From Rhizobium sp. NFR07 (GTDB lineage: Bacteria; Pseudomonadota; Alphaproteobacteria; Rhizobiales; Rhizobiaceae), in assembly GCF_900111905.1 (NCBI RefSeq), contig NZ_FOKM01000010.1, positions 62,001-126,000 on the forward strand: a stretch of 64,000 nt of DNA, read 5' to 3'. How positions within the stretch are numbered: the stretch's first letter is position 1; each line of letters opens with the position of its first letter. Position numbers and translations under genes: made by a program. Below the pieces are notes generated by a model. The model worked only from the letters and a program-made list of their open reading frames with translations. It did not search any database and was not told where the DNA came from. This document shows positions 46,363 through 55,646 of the stretch, piece by piece.

Positions 46363-47151
46363 TTAGGCCTTGGACGGCGTCAATTTGCTGAAACGGGACA
46401 CGAGCTGGATAAGGCCCATGGAAAGCCAGGTCATGGCGAAGGCGATGATCGCAAGCGCCGACGGTTCATAGGCCTTGTTGGCGCCGACGAGCTGCAGATA
46501 GGGGCCGAAGGCCGGGCGGTTGAGCAGCGACGCCATGGTGAACTCGCCGATGACGATGGCGAAGGTAATGAAGGCGCCGGACAATACGCCCGACATGACG
46601 TTCGGGAAGATGCACTTGAACAGGATGGTCGGCCATTTGGCGCCGAGGATTTCGGCAGCTTCGGTCAGCGTCCGCACATCGATCGTGCGCATCGCCGTGT
46701 CGACCGATCGGTACATGTAGGGCAGCGACAGGGTGATGTAGGACATCACCAAGAGCACGTTGGTGCCGAAGATCGAGCCGGTGAAGGGGATGTAGGACGA
46801 GGAATTATAGAGGCGCAGATAACCGAAGACGATGACGATCGCCGGGATGACGAGCGGCATCAGCGTGATGAATTCCATCACCGGGCGCATCTGCGGCAAG
46901 CGAAGGCGCACCCAATAGGCGGTCGGAACGACGAGAAGCATGCCGAAAACGATGGTGAAGATCGCCATCAGGACGGAAAAGCCGAAGGTCTGCTGGAACT
47001 GGATGTCGGAGAAGACCGAACCGTAGGAGTCGAACGAATATTCGCCGCGGCGCATGCGCAGCGAGAATTCGAAGGTGCCGAGCAGCGGCACGAAGAAGTA
47101 GATGATGCCGATGGCGATGGCGAGCCAGGCGAAGAACTTGGTCATCTTCAT
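46363..47151 (-). CDS. ABC importer permease (PotC type)
   Basis: A 262-residue permease with six hydrophobic segments and the EAA loop VRTLTEAAEILGAKWPTILFKCIFPNVMSG (coupling helix around EAAEILGA..FPNVMSG). It is the second membrane subunit of the importer. An ATG two codons downstream of 47151 is an alternative start. It begins ten bases after the stop of the first permease. Confidence 0.87.
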   Translation of the reverse strand: MKMTKFFAWLAIAIGIIYFFVPLLGTFEFSLRMRRGEYSFDSYGSVFSDIQFQQTFGFSVLMAIFTIVFGMLLVVPTAYWVRLRLPQMRPVMEFITLMPLVIPAIVIVFGYLRLYNSSSYIPFTGSIFGTNVLLVMSYITLSLPYMYRSVDTAMRTIDVRTLTEAAEILGAKWPTILFKCIFPNVMSGVLSGAFITFAIVIGEFTMASLLNRPAFGPYLQLVGANKAYEPSALAIIAFAMTWLSMGLIQLVSRFSKLTPSKA

Positions 47152-47161
47152 GTGCGCGCTC

Positions 47162-48037
47162 TCACTTCTGCCAGCGTTCGGCGCGCATGCGCAGCCAGAT
47201 GTAGAGGATGTTCGAGATGCCGGTGATGACGATCATGCCGAGCGCCAAGGCGTAGCCGAGGTTCGGATTGTGCAGCACGTCGCCGCGGATCTGTGCATAG
47301 AGCAGGATCGGCACGATGTTGAGTGAGGCGCCTGTCAGCGCATAGGCAGTCGCGATGGCGCCGAAGGCATTGGCGAAGAGCAGCAGCGAGGTACCGAGCA
47401 GGCTCGGCCAGAGGATCGGCATCGCCACCATGCGCCAGTATTGCCAGGTCGAGGCGCCCAATATTTCGGATGCCTCGCGCCATTCCTTCTTCAGGCCGTC
47501 CAGCGCCGGCGTCAGGATCAGAACCATCAGCGGGATCTGGAAGAACATGTAGGTGATGGTCAGTCCGAAGAAGGACAGAAGGTTGAAGCCGGTCGAATAG
47601 AGATTGAAGCCGAACCAGTCGCGCAGGAAGACGGTGACAAGGCCGGTGCGGCCAAGCGTGGCGATGAAGGCGAAGGCGAGCGGCACGCCGGCGAAGTTCG
47701 AGGCGACGCCGGAAAAGGTCAGAAGGCCGGAGCGGATCCAGGAGGGCAGGCCGCCGAGCACGATCGCCCAGGCAAGCGCAAAGCCAATGATAGCGCCGCC
47801 GAGCGAGGAGGCGAAGGAGACCTTGATAGAGATCCAGTAGGCCGAAAGGATGGTCGGCGTGAACAGGTCGCCGATATTCTTGAAGGTGAAATCACCTTCC
47901 GGCGTGAAGAAGGCGCCGGTGACGAGATAGAGCGTCGGGACGATCAGAAACATCAGCGCGAAGATCATGAACGGCGCGATGCCGAGCCAATCGACGACGG
48001 TGCGGCGGTCGATGAAGGACGAGGATGCTGTGCTCAT
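47162..48037 (-). CDS. ABC importer permease (PotB type)
   Basis: A 291-residue permease with six hydrophobic segments and the EAA loop REASEILGAST..MPILWPSLLG. It is the first membrane subunit of the importer. A hairpin with T run separates it from the binding-protein gene, which suggests that the permease and ATPase genes are expressed less than the binding protein. Confidence 0.87.
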   Translation of the reverse strand: MSTASSSFIDRRTVVDWLGIAPFMIFALMFLIVPTLYLVTGAFFTPEGDFTFKNIGDLFTPTILSAYWISIKVSFASSLGGAIIGFALAWAIVLGGLPSWIRSGLLTFSGVASNFAGVPLAFAFIATLGRTGLVTVFLRDWFGFNLYSTGFNLLSFFGLTITYMFFQIPLMVLILTPALDGLKKEWREASEILGASTWQYWRMVAMPILWPSLLGTSLLLFANAFGAIATAYALTGASLNIVPILLYAQIRGDVLHNPNLGYALALGMIVITGISNILYIWLRMRAERWQK

Positions 48038-48063
48038 GAAGCCGGGTTTCTGTCCGAGGAGGG

Positions 48064-48094
48064 AAAAACCTCCCCGCCTTCAAAGACGGGGAGG
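48064..48094 (-). terminator. Intra-operon terminator-like hairpin after the ABC binding-protein gene
   Basis: On the minus strand CCTCCCCG, ten-base loop, CGGGGAGG, then TTTTT. It lies between the binding-protein stop and the first permease start. Confidence 0.7.
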
Positions 48095-48107
48095 CCGGAT
48101 GCATTGT

Positions 48108-49211
48108 TTACTGAACGTTGGCGCCGACGACGCTGTCCCACTTGGTGGTGATGGCGGTCTTGCCCTTGTCCTGCTCGTCGAGTGTCGGGAACTTTGCCTT
48201 TTCGTAGGCGGCTGCCGGCGGCAGGGCGTCGAGCATTTCCTTCGGGATCTTGTTGTTCTTGGCAAGATCGTTGAAGCGGATCGGGTGGCAATAGCCCTTC
48301 AGGTAGCCGAGCTGGCCTTCGTCGGAATAGAGATATTCCATCCACAGCTTGGCAGCGTTCGGGTGCGGAGCGAAGGCCGAGATCGCCTGGACGTAGACGC
48401 CGGCGACGACGCCCGATTCCGGAACGACGACTTCGAGCGGCGGGTTGCCCTTCAGCGTGTCGCGCCAGGAGAGACCGTTATAGTCCCAGGCGACGACGAT
48501 CGGGGTGGAGCCCTGGGCGAGCGAAGCGGACTTGCCGATGACCGGGACGAAGTTGCCGGCCTTGTTGATGTCGGCAAACAGCTTCAGGCCGGCTTCGCCA
48601 GCCTTGGTCGCGTCGGTTTCGCCGGCAGCGAGGCCTGCGGCGTAGACGGCCTGAACAGCCTGGTTGGAGCCGCGCGGGTCGCCAGCGAGAGCAACCGAGT
48701 TGGCATAGTCGGACTTGGTCAGGTCCTTCCAGTCCTTCGGGACTTCCTTGACGATGTCGGTGTTCACGATGAAGGAGAGAACGCCGTAATAGTCGCCGTA
48801 CCAGTAGCCTTCAGCATCCTTGGCGTCGTCCGGGATCGAATCCCAGGTGGAAACCTTGTAGGGCTGGATCAGCTTTTCGGCCTTGGAGGACGGGCCGAAG
48901 GACAGGCCGACGTCGATGACGTCAGGAGCCTGCGGGCCGGTATTGCCCTTGTTGGCCTTGATGGCTTCGATTTCGTCGCCCGAGCTCGCGTCCGGGTTCA
49001 GTTCGTTGACTTCGATGCCGTACTTGGCCTTGAAGCCGGCAATGATGTCGCCGTAACCGCACCAGCTGTGGGGCAGGGCGATGGTGGTGAGCGAGCCTTC
49101 CTTCTTGGCGGCGGCGATCAGATCGGCGCTCGGCTCGGCGAAGGCAAAGGAGGTGGAGGCAACGACTGCGGCAGTCGTCAGCGAGAGCAGGCGATGGGCG
49201 TTCTTGAGCAC
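48108..49211 (-). CDS. ABC importer periplasmic substrate-binding protein (PotD/AfuA type)
   Basis: A 367-residue exported binding protein with signal peptide (..NAHRLLSLTTAAVVASTSFAFA) and the family features EGSLTTIALPHSWCGYGDII, APDVIDVGLSFG and GYWYGDYYGVLSFIVNTDIV. Start GTG 49211 is fixed by AGGAGG six bases upstream; the open frame extends 29 codons further without a signal peptide. Ligand unknown; polyamine-, iron- and phosphonate-binding proteins share this fold. First gene of the operon. Confidence 0.87.
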   Translation of the reverse strand: MLKNAHRLLSLTTAAVVASTSFAFAEPSADLIAAAKKEGSLTTIALPHSWCGYGDIIAGFKAKYGIEVNELNPDASSGDEIEAIKANKGNTGPQAPDVIDVGLSFGPSSKAEKLIQPYKVSTWDSIPDDAKDAEGYWYGDYYGVLSFIVNTDIVKEVPKDWKDLTKSDYANSVALAGDPRGSNQAVQAVYAAGLAAGETDATKAGEAGLKLFADINKAGNFVPVIGKSASLAQGSTPIVVAWDYNGLSWRDTLKGNPPLEVVVPESGVVAGVYVQAISAFAPHPNAAKLWMEYLYSDEGQLGYLKGYCHPIRFNDLAKNNKIPKEMLDALPPAAAYEKAKFPTLDEQDKGKTAITTKWDSVVGANVQ

Positions 49212-49740
49212 GGGTGTCCTCCTGAGGGTTTTGTCGTGTCGGCGGCGACTCGTAGAGCCGTTTCGTGAACTGTATGTGACAGGCCCGGCGCCGATCATCT
49301 TCCTATAAGCCCCCGCTTTGAAAGCATTTTTTCGCGATGCCGTGACCGCCGGATGTCGTCGCCTGTGGATAACCGGGCGCAGACGTCGCGGGCAGGACAG
49401 GGAAGGCGCAATTCAGCCAAGAGAAAAGCGAAGTTTCGTTTGACGGCGCGCACAAAGTGAAGAATTCTCTGCTGCAACTTTTATTTTATTTCTACGGATC
49501 TTCTCCTCAAGACCATTTTTGATGTCGGCGGCCTTGAAGAAGCACTGAACTATAATCGGCCGGGACAGGGATCGAGACCGTCCGTTACAGCAACCCGACA
49601 GGGCATGCATAAGAACAGATCCCCTTGGGAGCGTCAGAGCTGTGTCAGCGCCGGCACCGAAATATCGGGCCGGTGCAGGTCAGACAGGGCATATCCGGCC
49701 GTTGGGGCCGGAGCCCGTTGCTTTGAGCAGGAGAAGGGGA
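49212..49740. other. Long intergenic region between divergent transporter genes
   Basis: About 530 bases without a credible gene. It must hold the promoters of the ABC importer (left) and the amino-acid-type permease (right). An A/T-rich tract near 49480-49495 is the only visible compositional feature. Short frames here lack ribosome sites. Confidence 0.5.
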
Positions 49741-51240
49741 ATGGAAAGTTCATCTGCCGGCGTCAGCTACAAGAAGGCCGACGCCTCCTATTTCGACAAG
49801 CGCGGATTGTCGCGTTATGCCGGTGTCTGGTCGCTCTGGGCGCTCGGCGTCGGGGCGGTCATCTCGGGTCATTTTTCCGGCTGGAATTTCGGCTTCGCCA
49901 CCGGCGGCTGGGGCGGTATGCTGGTCGCCGGCATCATCATCGCGATCATGTATCTCGGCCTGACCTTCTCGATTGCCGAGATGAGCCCGGCGCTGCCGCA
50001 TACAGGAGCGGCCTATTCCTTCGCCCGAACCGCGATGGGCCCCTGGGGCGGGTTCCTCACCGGGCTTTGCGAGAATGTCGAATACGTGCTGACGCCTGCC
50101 GTCATCGTCACCTTCATCACCGCCTATGTGAACTCGATCCTCGGCCTCGATGCGGCCTATTCGCCGCTGCTGTGGATCCTGTTCTACGCGGTCTTCCTGG
50201 CGCTCAACGTCTTCGGCCTGGAACTGTCGTTCAAGGTGACGCTGGTGATCACGCTGATTTCGCTGGCGGTCTTGGTGTTCTTCTGGATCAGCGCCATCCC
50301 GAACATGGATTTTTCCCGCTGGGCGCTGAATATCGGCGTCGGCCCTGATGGTGCGGCAATCGAACTGCCGGAAGGCAATGGCGACTGGTTCCCCTTTGGC
50401 TTTACCGGCGTTCTGGCGACGCTGCCCTTTGCGGTGTGGCTGTTCCTCGCCATCGAACAGCTGCCGCTTGCCGCGGAAGAATCGGTCGACCCGAAGCGTG
50501 ACATGCCGAAGGGCATCATTCTCGGCATCATCACCCTAATGATCTCGGCCTTCATGATCGTGCTGCTCAACCCGTCGCTGCCGGGCGTCGGCGCCTTCCA
50601 TCTCGGCTCGGCGCTGGAGCCGCTGCTCGACGGGTTCAAGGCGGTCTATGGCGATAGCGGTGTTGTCATCCTCGGTCTCGTGGCGCTGACGGGCCTGATC
50701 GCCAGCTTCCACACGATCCTCTATGCTCAGGGCCGGCAGATCTATTCGCTGTCGCGCGCCGGCTACTTCCCGACGGCTCTGTCGGTTACGCACCCGGTCT
50801 ACAAGACGCCCTATGTGGCGATGATGGCCGGTGCCGGCATTGGGCTTGCGGTCATGCTGGTGATCTGGTTCGCGCTCGGCGCGGAACAGGGCGGTACGGT
50901 GATCGGCGCCGTGCTGCTCAACATGGCCGTCTTCGGCGCGATGTTCTCCTACATCATGCAGGCGATCTCCTTCATCATCCTGCGCAAGAAGCTGCCGAAT
51001 ATCGAGCGGCCGTTCCGCTCGCCGCTCGGCATCCCGGGTGCGGCACTGACGATCATCATCGCCGTGGTGACGCTGCTCTACCAGATCCAGGATCCGAACT
51101 TCTTCAAGGGCGTAGTTTGGGTCGTCGTCTGGTTCGCGGTCGCGATCGCCTATTTCGCGATCGTCGGTCGGCACCGGCTTATCCTCTCTCCAGAAGAGGA
51201 ATTCGCCATGGAGCACAAGGAAGCTGCAGCGCTCGCCTGA
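49741..51240 (+). CDS. APC-family permease, ethanolamine permease type
   Basis: A 499-residue transporter with about 12 hydrophobic segments. The N-terminus YFDKRGLSRYAGVWSLWALGVGAVISG and FATGGWGGMLVAGIIIAIMY, together with PLAAEESVDPKRDMPKG, resemble the eat/ethanolamine permease subgroup of the amino acid-polyamine superfamily. It would take up ethanolamine or a small amine or amino acid. ATG 49741 has AGGAGAAGGGG before it. No ethanolamine ammonia-lyase genes are nearby, so the substrate is inferred from family only. A terminator follows. Confidence 0.82.
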   Translation: MESSSAGVSYKKADASYFDKRGLSRYAGVWSLWALGVGAVISGHFSGWNFGFATGGWGGMLVAGIIIAIMYLGLTFSIAEMSPALPHTGAAYSFARTAMGPWGGFLTGLCENVEYVLTPAVIVTFITAYVNSILGLDAAYSPLLWILFYAVFLALNVFGLELSFKVTLVITLISLAVLVFFWISAIPNMDFSRWALNIGVGPDGAAIELPEGNGDWFPFGFTGVLATLPFAVWLFLAIEQLPLAAEESVDPKRDMPKGIILGIITLMISAFMIVLLNPSLPGVGAFHLGSALEPLLDGFKAVYGDSGVVILGLVALTGLIASFHTILYAQGRQIYSLSRAGYFPTALSVTHPVYKTPYVAMMAGAGIGLAVMLVIWFALGAEQGGTVIGAVLLNMAVFGAMFSYIMQAISFIILRKKLPNIERPFRSPLGIPGAALTIIIAVVTLLYQIQDPNFFKGVVWVVVWFAVAIAYFAIVGRHRLILSPEEEFAMEHKEAAALA

Positions 51241-51262
51241 CCGTTCCATTCGCTTTGCAAGG

Positions 51263-51290
51263 AAGGCGGTCGCGTGCGGCCGCCTTTTTT
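51263..51290 (+). terminator. Rho-independent terminator of the permease gene
   Basis: AAGGCGG (51263-51269) pairs with CCGCCTT (51280-51286), followed by a run of six T. Confidence 0.75.
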
Positions 51291-51445
51291 CGTTTCCGCG
51301 TGAGGGACCAGTTCTTCTCGATGACATTCGCAGATGCTGAAATTAACCATCCGTTAACCATGATTGGAAAGGATATGGGCTAACGGCCCCATGCTTCGGG
51401 GATGTCTGGAGAGCGATGCGGCTCGTCACCTTTCGAGGATGGAAA

Positions 51446-52162
51446 ATGCCCGTAATCTCTTTCGCCAATGCCAAGGGCGGCGCCGGCAAGACGACAGCCG
51501 CACTCCTGCTCGCCACCGAACTCGCTCATCAGGGTTTCCGCATCACCATCATCGATGCCGACCCGCAGCGCTGGATCAGCCAATGGCAGGAGGCCTCGGG
51601 CAAGGTCCGAAATATCGAGGTGGTCTCCGAGATCAGCATCGCATCCCTGCAGTGTCATCTGCGTGAGATGGCGTCCCAGACCGACTATTTCATCATCGAC
51701 CTCGCCGGCGCCCGTGACGCGCTCGTCACCACGGCACTCGGACTTTCAGACCACGTCTTCATCCCGGTCCAGGGCTCGGCCATGGATGCCAGGGGCGCGG
51801 CTCAGATCCTCGATCTGCTGGCGCTGATGAGGGACAAGGGGCGGCTCGAGATCGCCCATTCCGTCGTGCTCACCCGCGTCACCTCGATGGTGACGACGAA
51901 GGCGATCGTCGCCATCAAGGGGCTGCTGGCCTCCAAGGGCGTTCACGTTCTGGCGACCCCGATCGGCGAGCGCATCGCCTTCAAGGAACTGTTCGAGACC
52001 GGCGGCACGCTGCACGGCATGGACCCGGCCAACGTCAGCAATGTCGACAAGGCGCGCGAAAATGCCCGCCAGTTCGCCCGCGAAGTTCTGAGCCTGATGC
52101 CGGTCAAGGTGACGCGCTCGGCGGTCTCCCGTTTGATCGGTCTCGGTAGAGGCATCTCCTGA
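51446..52162 (+). CDS. ParA/MinD-family ATPase (orphan)
   Basis: A 238-residue protein with the deviant Walker A KGGAGKTT (residues 10-17), switch DADPQR and Walker B-like YFIIDLAGA. It resembles small ParA-like ATPases of chromosomes and plasmids. No parB, parS cluster or rep gene is near, so a role in chromosome partition or plasmid maintenance is not supported; orphan ParAs position protein complexes in cells. ATG 51446 has GAGGA upstream; the frame starts ten codons earlier without a site. Confidence 0.82.
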   Translation: MPVISFANAKGGAGKTTAALLLATELAHQGFRITIIDADPQRWISQWQEASGKVRNIEVVSEISIASLQCHLREMASQTDYFIIDLAGARDALVTTALGLSDHVFIPVQGSAMDARGAAQILDLLALMRDKGRLEIAHSVVLTRVTSMVTTKAIVAIKGLLASKGVHVLATPIGERIAFKELFETGGTLHGMDPANVSNVDKARENARQFAREVLSLMPVKVTRSAVSRLIGLGRGIS

Positions 52163-52221
52163 GTAGAAAAATGTGGTGATGAACGTGGCTGCTGCGGTTG
52201 TCTGCCCAAGCCAGTTCGGCA

Positions 52222-53034
52222 TCAGAGACCACTAATTTTAACGCCGGACTCGGCGAGCGCCCTGAAGGTCGCCATGTCTTTGGGCTGTCCCTGTTGAACA
52301 ACGTCCACATCTTTGAGGGCGTTCAGTTTCAGCAGCGGTGAGAAATCTGCAACTTTCCCGCAATAGTAGATTTTCAGCCGCTCAAGGTTTGGAAGGCGGG
52401 CCAGGAAGCTCACGTCCTCCATCGATTTGAGATTGTGAACCCAAAGATCGGTGACGCTCGGCTTTTCGTCAAAATCCACATGCGTGTCCGTCGAACCGGA
52501 GATCTGGAGCGATTCTATCGCTCCAGCGGCTTCGATCACGACACGATCAAAGCCGGATATTCCCAAATGCTTTAGTTGACGACTGGACACATAGTTGAGG
52601 AGCTTGCCGGCCTTGTCCTTCTTGGCATTCAGGAACTCCAGCTTGGGAAAGCTGGTCTCGTCGAAGAAGACTTCGGAATCGTAGATGGTGAGGTGGCGTA
52701 TGGCCGAGGCCGCAGCCGTCCAACGAACTGATTTCCGGATGCTGCCATGAATGAATATTCCGCCTTCGATACGTTCCGACATATCGCGGATGCCATCGAG
52801 AATCTCGCCGTCTGTTTCCATGTAGTGGACGCCGAGTGACGCAAACTTAGTCATCCAGGGAACAATATATTTCGGGCACGCCTTCATGCGAAACTGGATC
52901 GAGGCGTTTCGAAGGTCGAAATTCGCCGCTTCGTCAGGCGCGAAATAAGCCTTTCGGCTGGCTAGATCGAAGTGGGGCTTTGGACCGATATAGACCAATT
53001 CGCCCGTAGGAGGCGCCCTGTATTTGTCGATCAT
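52222..53034 (-). CDS. Unrecognised protein with leucine-rich-repeat-like segments
   Basis: A 270-residue protein I do not recognise. The middle and end contain imperfect repeats of about 20-23 residues (IRHLTIYDSEV.., LKHLGISGFDR.., IESLQISGSTD.., VTDLWVHNLKS.., LERLKIYYCGK.., LKDVDVVQQGQ) with the L-x-x-L-x-I spacing of leucine-rich repeats. No signal peptide, membrane segment or enzyme motif is seen. ATG 53034 has GGAGG five bases upstream, so it is probably a real gene. Codon use is A/T-richer than its neighbours. Comparable LRR proteins occur as immunity or effector-like factors, but I have no evidence for a role. Confidence 0.7.
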   Translation of the reverse strand: MIDKYRAPPTGELVYIGPKPHFDLASRKAYFAPDEAANFDLRNASIQFRMKACPKYIVPWMTKFASLGVHYMETDGEILDGIRDMSERIEGGIFIHGSIRKSVRWTAAASAIRHLTIYDSEVFFDETSFPKLEFLNAKKDKAGKLLNYVSSRQLKHLGISGFDRVVIEAAGAIESLQISGSTDTHVDFDEKPSVTDLWVHNLKSMEDVSFLARLPNLERLKIYYCGKVADFSPLLKLNALKDVDVVQQGQPKDMATFRALAESGVKISGL

Positions 53035-53075
53035 GCGTGCCTCCTCGTCAGGATGTGCGATGCCTTGGTGATCGC

Positions 53076-53107
53076 AAAAAAGCCCCGCAATCGCTGAGCT
53101 GCAGGGC
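53076..53107 (-). terminator. Rho-independent terminator of the L,D-transpeptidase gene
   Basis: On the minus strand GCCCTGC, a 12-base loop, GCGGGGC (one T-G pair), then six T. Confidence 0.75.
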
Positions 53108-53130
53108 CCGTTCCCGTATTGGCAAGCCTG

Positions 53131-54540
53131 TTACTCGACGAATTCCACCGTCGTGCCCGGCTTGACCATCTTGGCAAGCTCGGTCGCGTCCCAGTTGGTC
53201 AGGCGCACGCAGCCGTGGCTGTTGGTCTTGCCGATCTTGGACGGTTCCGGCGTGCCGTGGATGCCGTAGGTCGGCTTCGACAGGGCGATCCAGACGGTGC
53301 CGACCGGGCCGTTCGGGCCTGGCGGGATCTGCAGGATTTCGGTGTTGTTGCCCTGGGTGAAGTTGATCTTCGGATTGTAGGTATAGCCAGGATCGAGTGC
53401 GATGCGCTGGACCGTATGGTTGCCGGTCGGCGACGGGGTGTCGGATGATCCGATCGTTGCCGGATAGGCGGCAATGAGATTGTTGTCGGCGCCATAGGCG
53501 AAAACCTGCTTGCGCGCCTTGTCGGCGACGATGCGCGTCACTTCGCCCTTCTTCGGTTGAGCCGGATTGACGACCTTGATGATCGTGCCGGGAATGGAGA
53601 AGTCGGCATTCGGATTGAGCGACTTCAGGTAGTTCTCATCCATGTGGAACTGCTCGGCGAGCTTCTCGGTGACCGAGGTAAACGACATGGCCGGCAGCGC
53701 CGCCTTGTGGGCATAGTCTTCCGGGATAGACGCGACATAGGGACCTGCGGCATCAGCCGGCGTGATCGTGTAGTCGACGATCGGCAGGCCGCCGGAATAG
53801 GTCAGGCGCTGCATGATCTCTTCGGAATTGTTCGGATCCAGCGTCTCGCCCGTCATTTCCTGCCAGGCTGCGATTGCCTTGTTGACATTGTCACCGAGAC
53901 GGCCGTCGATGACGCCCGGCGAAATGCCTTCGCGATCCAGAAATACCTGGAGGGCGGCTATTTCAGCCTGCGGCTTATTCGCCACCGTGGCTACGGGCTT
54001 GTTCGGGTGCAGTTGCTCGGCCGGTGGCATGCTCGGGTTCGGCTCGAGCGATGCCTCTTCCGGATAACCCTGGTCGACACCCGGCAATTCCTGCTGGTCG
54101 AGCGGCATGCGGGTGACCTGATCCTGTCGGCCGATCGAGCCGGTCGTTGCGCCGGGCTCTACCGGATCTCCCGGTCGATACTGGCGGTAGTCGCGATAGC
54201 CGTAGCCGCTCTGGTCGTCGTAACGAGCCTGGTCGCGGCGATTATTGCCGTAACCCGGCGGCGGCGGATAGCCAATATTTCCGCCACGATAGCCGTCGCG
54301 GTGCATTTCGGTTGCGATGACATTGCCATAGCTGTCGACATAGACACGCTGGCCGGCTCGGTCCCGCGTGATGGAAATTCCGCCACCATTGGGAACATAA
54401 TCGAGGATGGCGCCGTCAGGTGCGACCAGCATCGGCCCTTCCTCATAGCCGTAATAGCGCGATTGCGCCGAGGCCGGGGACTGACTGAGGGATGCCGCAA
54501 GGACAGACAGGCTGATACTGAAAAGGAGCGAGCGCTTCAC
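53131..54540 (-). CDS. L,D-transpeptidase (YkuD) with peptidoglycan-binding domain
   Basis: A 469-residue exported protein: signal peptide (KRSLLFSISLSVLAASLSQS, cleavage near PASAQ), a Tyr/Arg/Pro/Gly-rich low-complexity stretch, a peptidoglycan-binding-like segment (EIAALQVFLDREGISPGVIDGRLG), and a C-terminal YkuD catalytic domain with HGTPEP and SHGCVRLTN (catalytic Cys). It would form 3-3 cross-links or attach proteins to peptidoglycan in the periplasm, as is common in Rhizobiaceae. GTG 54540 is preferred (GGTGGA upstream); the frame starts nine codons earlier with ATG. Confidence 0.88.
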   Translation of the reverse strand: MKRSLLFSISLSVLAASLSQSPASAQSRYYGYEEGPMLVAPDGAILDYVPNGGGISITRDRAGQRVYVDSYGNVIATEMHRDGYRGGNIGYPPPPGYGNNRRDQARYDDQSGYGYRDYRQYRPGDPVEPGATTGSIGRQDQVTRMPLDQQELPGVDQGYPEEASLEPNPSMPPAEQLHPNKPVATVANKPQAEIAALQVFLDREGISPGVIDGRLGDNVNKAIAAWQEMTGETLDPNNSEEIMQRLTYSGGLPIVDYTITPADAAGPYVASIPEDYAHKAALPAMSFTSVTEKLAEQFHMDENYLKSLNPNADFSIPGTIIKVVNPAQPKKGEVTRIVADKARKQVFAYGADNNLIAAYPATIGSSDTPSPTGNHTVQRIALDPGYTYNPKINFTQGNNTEILQIPPGPNGPVGTVWIALSKPTYGIHGTPEPSKIGKTNSHGCVRLTNWDATELAKMVKPGTTVEFVE

Positions 54541-54730
54541 GATTCCACCGATTATAATGTTGCACATTCAGGTAATCGGGAATGTGGCTTTCTGGTTCCC
54601 GTTTGCTGTCTGCGATGACTGACAAGTTAAATTTGACGCTTGTATGGAAAAATCTCAGCTTGCAATGAATGAATCATTAAATTCCGCTCACCTTTGGTAA
54701 CGCCCGGGTGAGCACTAGGAGGAAATACCG

Positions 54731-55570
54731 ATGAAGACCTTCTCCGCCGCTCTGGGGCCACGGCTCATGCTGGACGAAAGCTCGGTTCTCGATATCGGAA
54801 GCTGCTTCGTCAACGATGTCGATATCGCGCCAGGCAGAGCGATACCGGACGATGGTGATCCTCGGATCGATCATTCGCTGGAGGGGTTCCTGTTCACCTG
54901 CGGCCCCGATCACATCCGCCATCCCGACCTGATCGACGGCAAGAGCAATGGCCATAAGTTTCCGCTGCACGGGTCCTTCTCTTCGCATCCGGCCGAGATC
55001 CAGTTCTGGGATGCTCAAGGAGACGATGCGGAATGTCGCGCGAAGGTGAAGGTGGCGACAGCCGATGGCGGCAGCGCGCTCCTCGAACGCCATTGGCGCA
55101 TCGACAACACGACCGGCGAGGTCTGCCTGCAGGACAGGGTGACCAATACCGGCGACCGGTCGATGGCGCGGGTGCATATGTATCACATGAATGTCGGTGC
55201 CTGGCTGTTCGACGATGCCGTGCATCTCTCCGGCCGGATGCTGGAGGGCGGTGGGACACCCTGGGGATTCGGTCCCGATCCGGGCAGCGTGTTCTGTGTA
55301 TCGGCCAGGGAAGAAGGTAAGGAATGGGCGGAAGTGGCGCTCGGACCGATCGCCGCGCTCGGCGGATCGACGCTCAAGGTGAAATTCAAGACGGACGGGC
55401 TGCCCTACCTGCAGATCTGGCGCAACCAGGCAGCACCCGCCCATGTGCTCGGGATCGAGCCTGTCTCCCACCGGCTGGCGAGCCGCAAGGAACTCAAGGA
55501 AAGCGGCGAACTCGAATGGTTGAAGCCGGGCGAGAGCGCCGACTATGCGCTGCGTTTTGCCTTCGTTTGA
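54731..55570 (+). CDS. DUF4432/aldose 1-epimerase-like protein
   Basis: A 279-residue beta-sandwich protein of the galactose-mutarotase-like DUF4432 family (..LEGFLFTCGPDHIRHP.., KFPLHGSFSSHPAE, VHMYHMNVGAWLFDD, LPYLQIWRNQA, LGIEPVSHRLASRKE). The His pair in HMYHMN and the Glu in GIEP correspond to mutarotase active-site positions. Substrate unknown. AGGAGG precedes the ATG. It is divergent from the transpeptidase. Confidence 0.8.
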   Translation: MKTFSAALGPRLMLDESSVLDIGSCFVNDVDIAPGRAIPDDGDPRIDHSLEGFLFTCGPDHIRHPDLIDGKSNGHKFPLHGSFSSHPAEIQFWDAQGDDAECRAKVKVATADGGSALLERHWRIDNTTGEVCLQDRVTNTGDRSMARVHMYHMNVGAWLFDDAVHLSGRMLEGGGTPWGFGPDPGSVFCVSAREEGKEWAEVALGPIAALGGSTLKVKFKTDGLPYLQIWRNQAAPAHVLGIEPVSHRLASRKELKESGELEWLKPGESADYALRFAFV

Positions 55571-55646
55571 TGTGACATCCTTCTGTCGTTGACGCTCACC
55601 GAGGCACCGCGTAATGCTTGCGCCTCAAAAAGGAATGGAGGTTGCC

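Noticed and set aside
51446..52162. Plasmid partition or replication origin
   Set aside because: Only a ParA-like gene is present; no parB, repC or iteron cluster was seen.
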